Source: Mariniphaga sp964624645 (lineage in GTDB: Bacteria; Bacteroidota; Bacteroidia; Bacteroidales; Prolixibacteraceae). Taken from it: a stretch of DNA of 14,982 bases. Below, one piece after another: positions 14,675 through 14,982 of the stretch; the first letter of the stretch is position 1; every line of letters starts with the position of its first letter. The stretch spans positions 1 to 14,982 of the forward strand of contig CAZVAD010000064.1 in NCBI GenBank assembly GCA_964624645.1, in the 5' to 3' direction. The notes under the pieces were generated by a model that did no database searches, was not told the DNA's origin, and saw only the letters and a program-made list of their open reading frames with translations. A program made the translations under genes and the position numbers.

Positions 14675-14758
14675 ATTGAAATGGTTTCCGATTCAACTAA
14701 GAAAGGTTCCCCGTTTCCACATTTTTGGAGCTGCCTTTTATCGCTCACCTGGTATGTA

Positions 14759-14791
14759 CAAAGATAAGGTATAATGCAAGCAGAATGCAAA
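14759..14791 (-). promoter_or_regulatory. Promoter of the putative structured RNA
   Basis: On the minus strand TTTG (14791-14788), 21 bases, then TATCTTTG (14766-14759) match the Bacteroidota -33/-7 consensus (TTTG and TAnnTTTG). This is the best-formed promoter in the window. Transcription should start near 14753. Confidence 0.6.
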
Positions 14792-14828
14792 TTTTTTTGA
14801 TGATTTATATGAACTAAATATTTACAGG

Positions 14829-14852
14829 GGTTATTAACAATTGTTGATAACC
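14829..14852. repeat. 24-base palindrome downstream of the partial gene
   Basis: GGTTATTAACAA and TTGTTGATAACC are complementary over 12 positions with one G-T wobble on one strand. It lies 22 bases beyond the stop of the minus-strand partial gene and upstream of the RNA promoter. It may be a terminator hairpin without a U tract, or an operator for the RNA. Confidence 0.5.
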
Positions 14853-14874
14853 GGACCTTGTTTATTACTATTCT

Positions 14875-14982
14875 TTATTTCAGCCAAATCCATTGAAATT
14901 TTACTTCATCGTTTATGGCTGGAACTATTTCACATTCAATTTCATAGAGTCCTCTTTCGGGAAAGGTGACTTCACCGGCTCT
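14875..14982 (-). CDS. C-terminal end of a leftward gene (partial)
   Basis: The minus strand is open from the window edge through 35 codons to a TAA at 14877-14875. The tail reads RAGEVTFPERGLYEIECEIV and ends QWIWLK. The alternating pattern with TFPERGLYEIE is typical of a final beta-sandwich domain in secreted or glycan-active proteins. The family cannot be assigned from this fragment. It points in the same direction as the structured RNA and the esterase gene and is separated from the RNA promoter by a palindrome. Confidence 0.65.
   Translation of the reverse strand, partial: RAGEVTFPERGLYEIECEIVPAINDEVKFQWIWLK

Larger units (their letters stand above)
14214..14753 (-). ncRNA. Putative large structured non-coding RNA, ~540 nt, no family recognised
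   Basis: There is no convincing coding frame, yet the minus strand is packed with short perfect helices: GAACAGACU/AGUCUGUUC (14385-14377 with 14354-14346, 9 bp) enclosing a GCUC/GAGC hairpin; UCAUCU/AGAUGA with an AAAA loop (14330-14315); AUUUC-UUCG-GAAAU (14448-14435); GCAAC/GUUGC (14484-14471); and AGAAAC-UUCG-GUUUUU (14526-14511). CUUCGG occurs four times on this strand, and the stable UUCG and GAAA loops exist only in this orientation, which fixes the strand. A well-formed promoter precedes it and a terminator-like hairpin follows. I looked for and did not find conserved landmarks of RNase P RNA (GAGGAAAGUCC), tmRNA (UUCGAC/GGAUUCGAC region), 6S or SRP RNA. Composition is more GC-rich than the flanks. 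It could instead be a very long leader of the esterase gene, but the hairpin at its end argues for a separate transcript. Confidence 0.6.

Noticed and set aside
14112..14696. Short reading frames of 62-86 codons on both strands inside the structured-RNA region
   Set aside because: They are rich in Ser, Arg, Cys and Pro without a recognisable fold, overlap each other on both strands, and are what a GC-richer non-coding block would give by chance.
14214..14753. Retron, group II intron or transposon-guide-RNA explanation for the structured RNA
   Set aside because: No reverse transcriptase, TnpB, IscB or IS110-like gene lies within the visible flanks, and I did not see a group II domain V-like hairpin. 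Sequence right of 14982 could still change this.
1..14982. Search for CRISPR arrays, tRNA/rRNA genes, insertion sequences and integrase or transposase genes
   Set aside because: I saw no regularly spaced repeats, no rRNA segments, no convincing tRNA cloverleaf and no transposase- or integrase-like protein in the six frames.

Overview
The window looks like a chromosomal stretch of a Bacteroidota organism, probably Bacteroidales or Marinilabiliales. The signs are several TAnnTTTG-type -7 promoter boxes, genes that start without strong Shine-Dalgarno sites, and a typical gene repertoire: a patatin fused to an Omp85-type barrel, a carboxypeptidase-regulatory-like plus TPR-like periplasmic protein, a Tat/lipobox TIM-barrel protein and NhaC. 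I cannot name the species. Most genes are ordinary housekeeping or envelope functions.

Layout. 1-60 holds the possible tail of a rightward gene. 93-1835 (minus) is a two-gene unit: a uridine-phosphorylase-like enzyme followed by a SirB1/transglutaminase-like protein. 1836-2211 is AT-rich and carries a 33-base near-perfect palindrome upstream of an AT-rich HEPN/MNT pair (2212-2906, plus), a likely toxin-antitoxin module acquired horizontally. 2918-5209 (minus) is a PlpD-like patatin/outer-membrane protein. 5330-6957 (minus) is a translationally coupled pair, a cytidylate-kinase-like protein and a YitT membrane protein. 7120-8589 (minus) is an NhaC-type antiporter. 8750-11299 (plus) is a long TPR-like repeat protein interrupted by a 100-N assembly gap. 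11307-12269 (minus) is an exported TIM-barrel isomerase-like protein, and 12518-14041 (minus) a secreted esterase.

The unusual part is 14214-14753. It has no convincing reading frame, but on the minus strand it looks like an independently transcribed, highly folded RNA of about 540 nt. It has a Bacteroidota promoter (TTTG, 21 bases, TATCTTTG) at its 5' end, a terminator-like hairpin at its 3' end, and many short helices capped by UUCG tetraloops. A 20-nt hairpin motif occurs twice, and the two copies are identical except that a UUCG loop in one is a GAAA loop in the other. I did not recognise RNase P RNA, tmRNA, 6S or SRP RNA in it, nor a nearby reverse transcriptase, TnpB or IscB gene. I consider it the best candidate for an undescribed system here. 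The window ends in the C-terminus of another minus-strand gene (14875-14982).
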